Of a stretch of DNA of 38,500 bases, positions 38,390 to 38,500 are shown piece after piece. The stretch comes from Lachnospiraceae bacterium (lineage in GTDB: Bacteria > Bacillota > Clostridia > Lachnospirales > Lachnospiraceae). Made by a program: the position numbers and the translations under genes. Where the stretch lies: assembly GCA_015057865.1 (NCBI GenBank), contig SVDH01000020.1, positions 1-38,500 on the forward strand. The letters run 5' to 3'. A model generated the notes under the pieces. It was not told where the DNA came from. It saw only the letters and a program-made list of their open reading frames with translations, and made no database searches. Numbering within the stretch: position 1 is the stretch's first letter; each line of letters starts with the position of its first letter.

Positions 38390-38418
38390 ATTTTATCATT
38401 GAACAGAGCAGGTGGCAA
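38390..38418 (-). promoter_or_regulatory. mutY promoter, suggesting a leaderless mRNA
   Basis: On the minus strand TTGCCA (38413-38418), 17 bases, TAAAAT (38390-38395). The seventh base after the -10 box is the A of the mutY ATG, which agrees with the missing ribosome binding site. Confidence 0.55.
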
Positions 38419-38500
38419 ATTCCTGTTTGTCGAGGTGCTTTCCATACCGTACGAGCAGTCGGCTCGATATGCTTTTCGAAAAACATGGGCGCAGCGTTTT

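Overview
The window looks like chromosomal DNA of a low-to-mid GC anaerobic Firmicute, most likely a Lachnospiraceae-type Clostridia. The reasons are strong AGGAGG-type ribosome binding sites with some TTG/GTG starts, a type III glutamine synthetase beside a type I enzyme, an LL-diaminopimelate aminotransferase (DapL), an ANTAR regulator directly behind glnA, and a decayed intergenic repeat whose reverse-strand reading I recall from Lachnospiraceae annotations. The assignment is inference. No rRNA, tRNA, CRISPR array, prophage or insertion sequence was seen.

Layout. 1-3801: guaB (minus) diverges from a eukaryote-type hisA and an L,D-transpeptidase. 3831-5893: promoter and attenuator-like leader, glnA (GSI) and an ANTAR regulator (nitR-like). 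5899-12475 (minus strand, transcribed right to left): a LysR regulator, asnB, purF and a large PEP/pyruvate-binding ATP-grasp protein, behind one leader at about 12500-12545. 12648-25418: a second leader, then glnN (GSIII), gltB, gltD, carA and carB, probably one long operon. 25585-29296: two ammonium transporter genes, each with its own leader; the first protein carries a fused PII domain, the second is followed by a free-standing PII gene. 29369-32232: pyrG and dapL. 32250-32706: decayed intergenic repeat. 32801-38383: an AEC-family permease (minus), mscL with a zinc ribbon, asnA, pncB, and mutY (minus).

How it works together. Ammonium enters through the two Amt proteins, is captured by GSI and GSIII, passed on by glutamate synthase, and spent by glutamine-dependent enzymes encoded alongside (AsnB, PurF, CarAB, PyrG). 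PII domains would gate uptake.

The most interesting signal is a repeated leader element. Five transcription units (glnA, lysR-asnB-purF, glnN-glt-car, amt1, amt2-glnK) each begin with GCAA(A/G)GGCGC. This can fold as a short stem with a six-base loop AA(A/G)GGC (A at loop position 1, G at position 4, the known ANTAR loop signature). It is also the 5' arm of a long hairpin ending in GCGCC-like sequence and a T-rich tract. Four of the five copies sit 9-11 bases behind a likely -10 box. I infer that the ANTAR protein encoded behind glnA controls all five units by antitermination, with an unusual single-hexaloop target at the extreme 5' end of the RNA. That is a hypothesis read from sequence, not a demonstrated fact.
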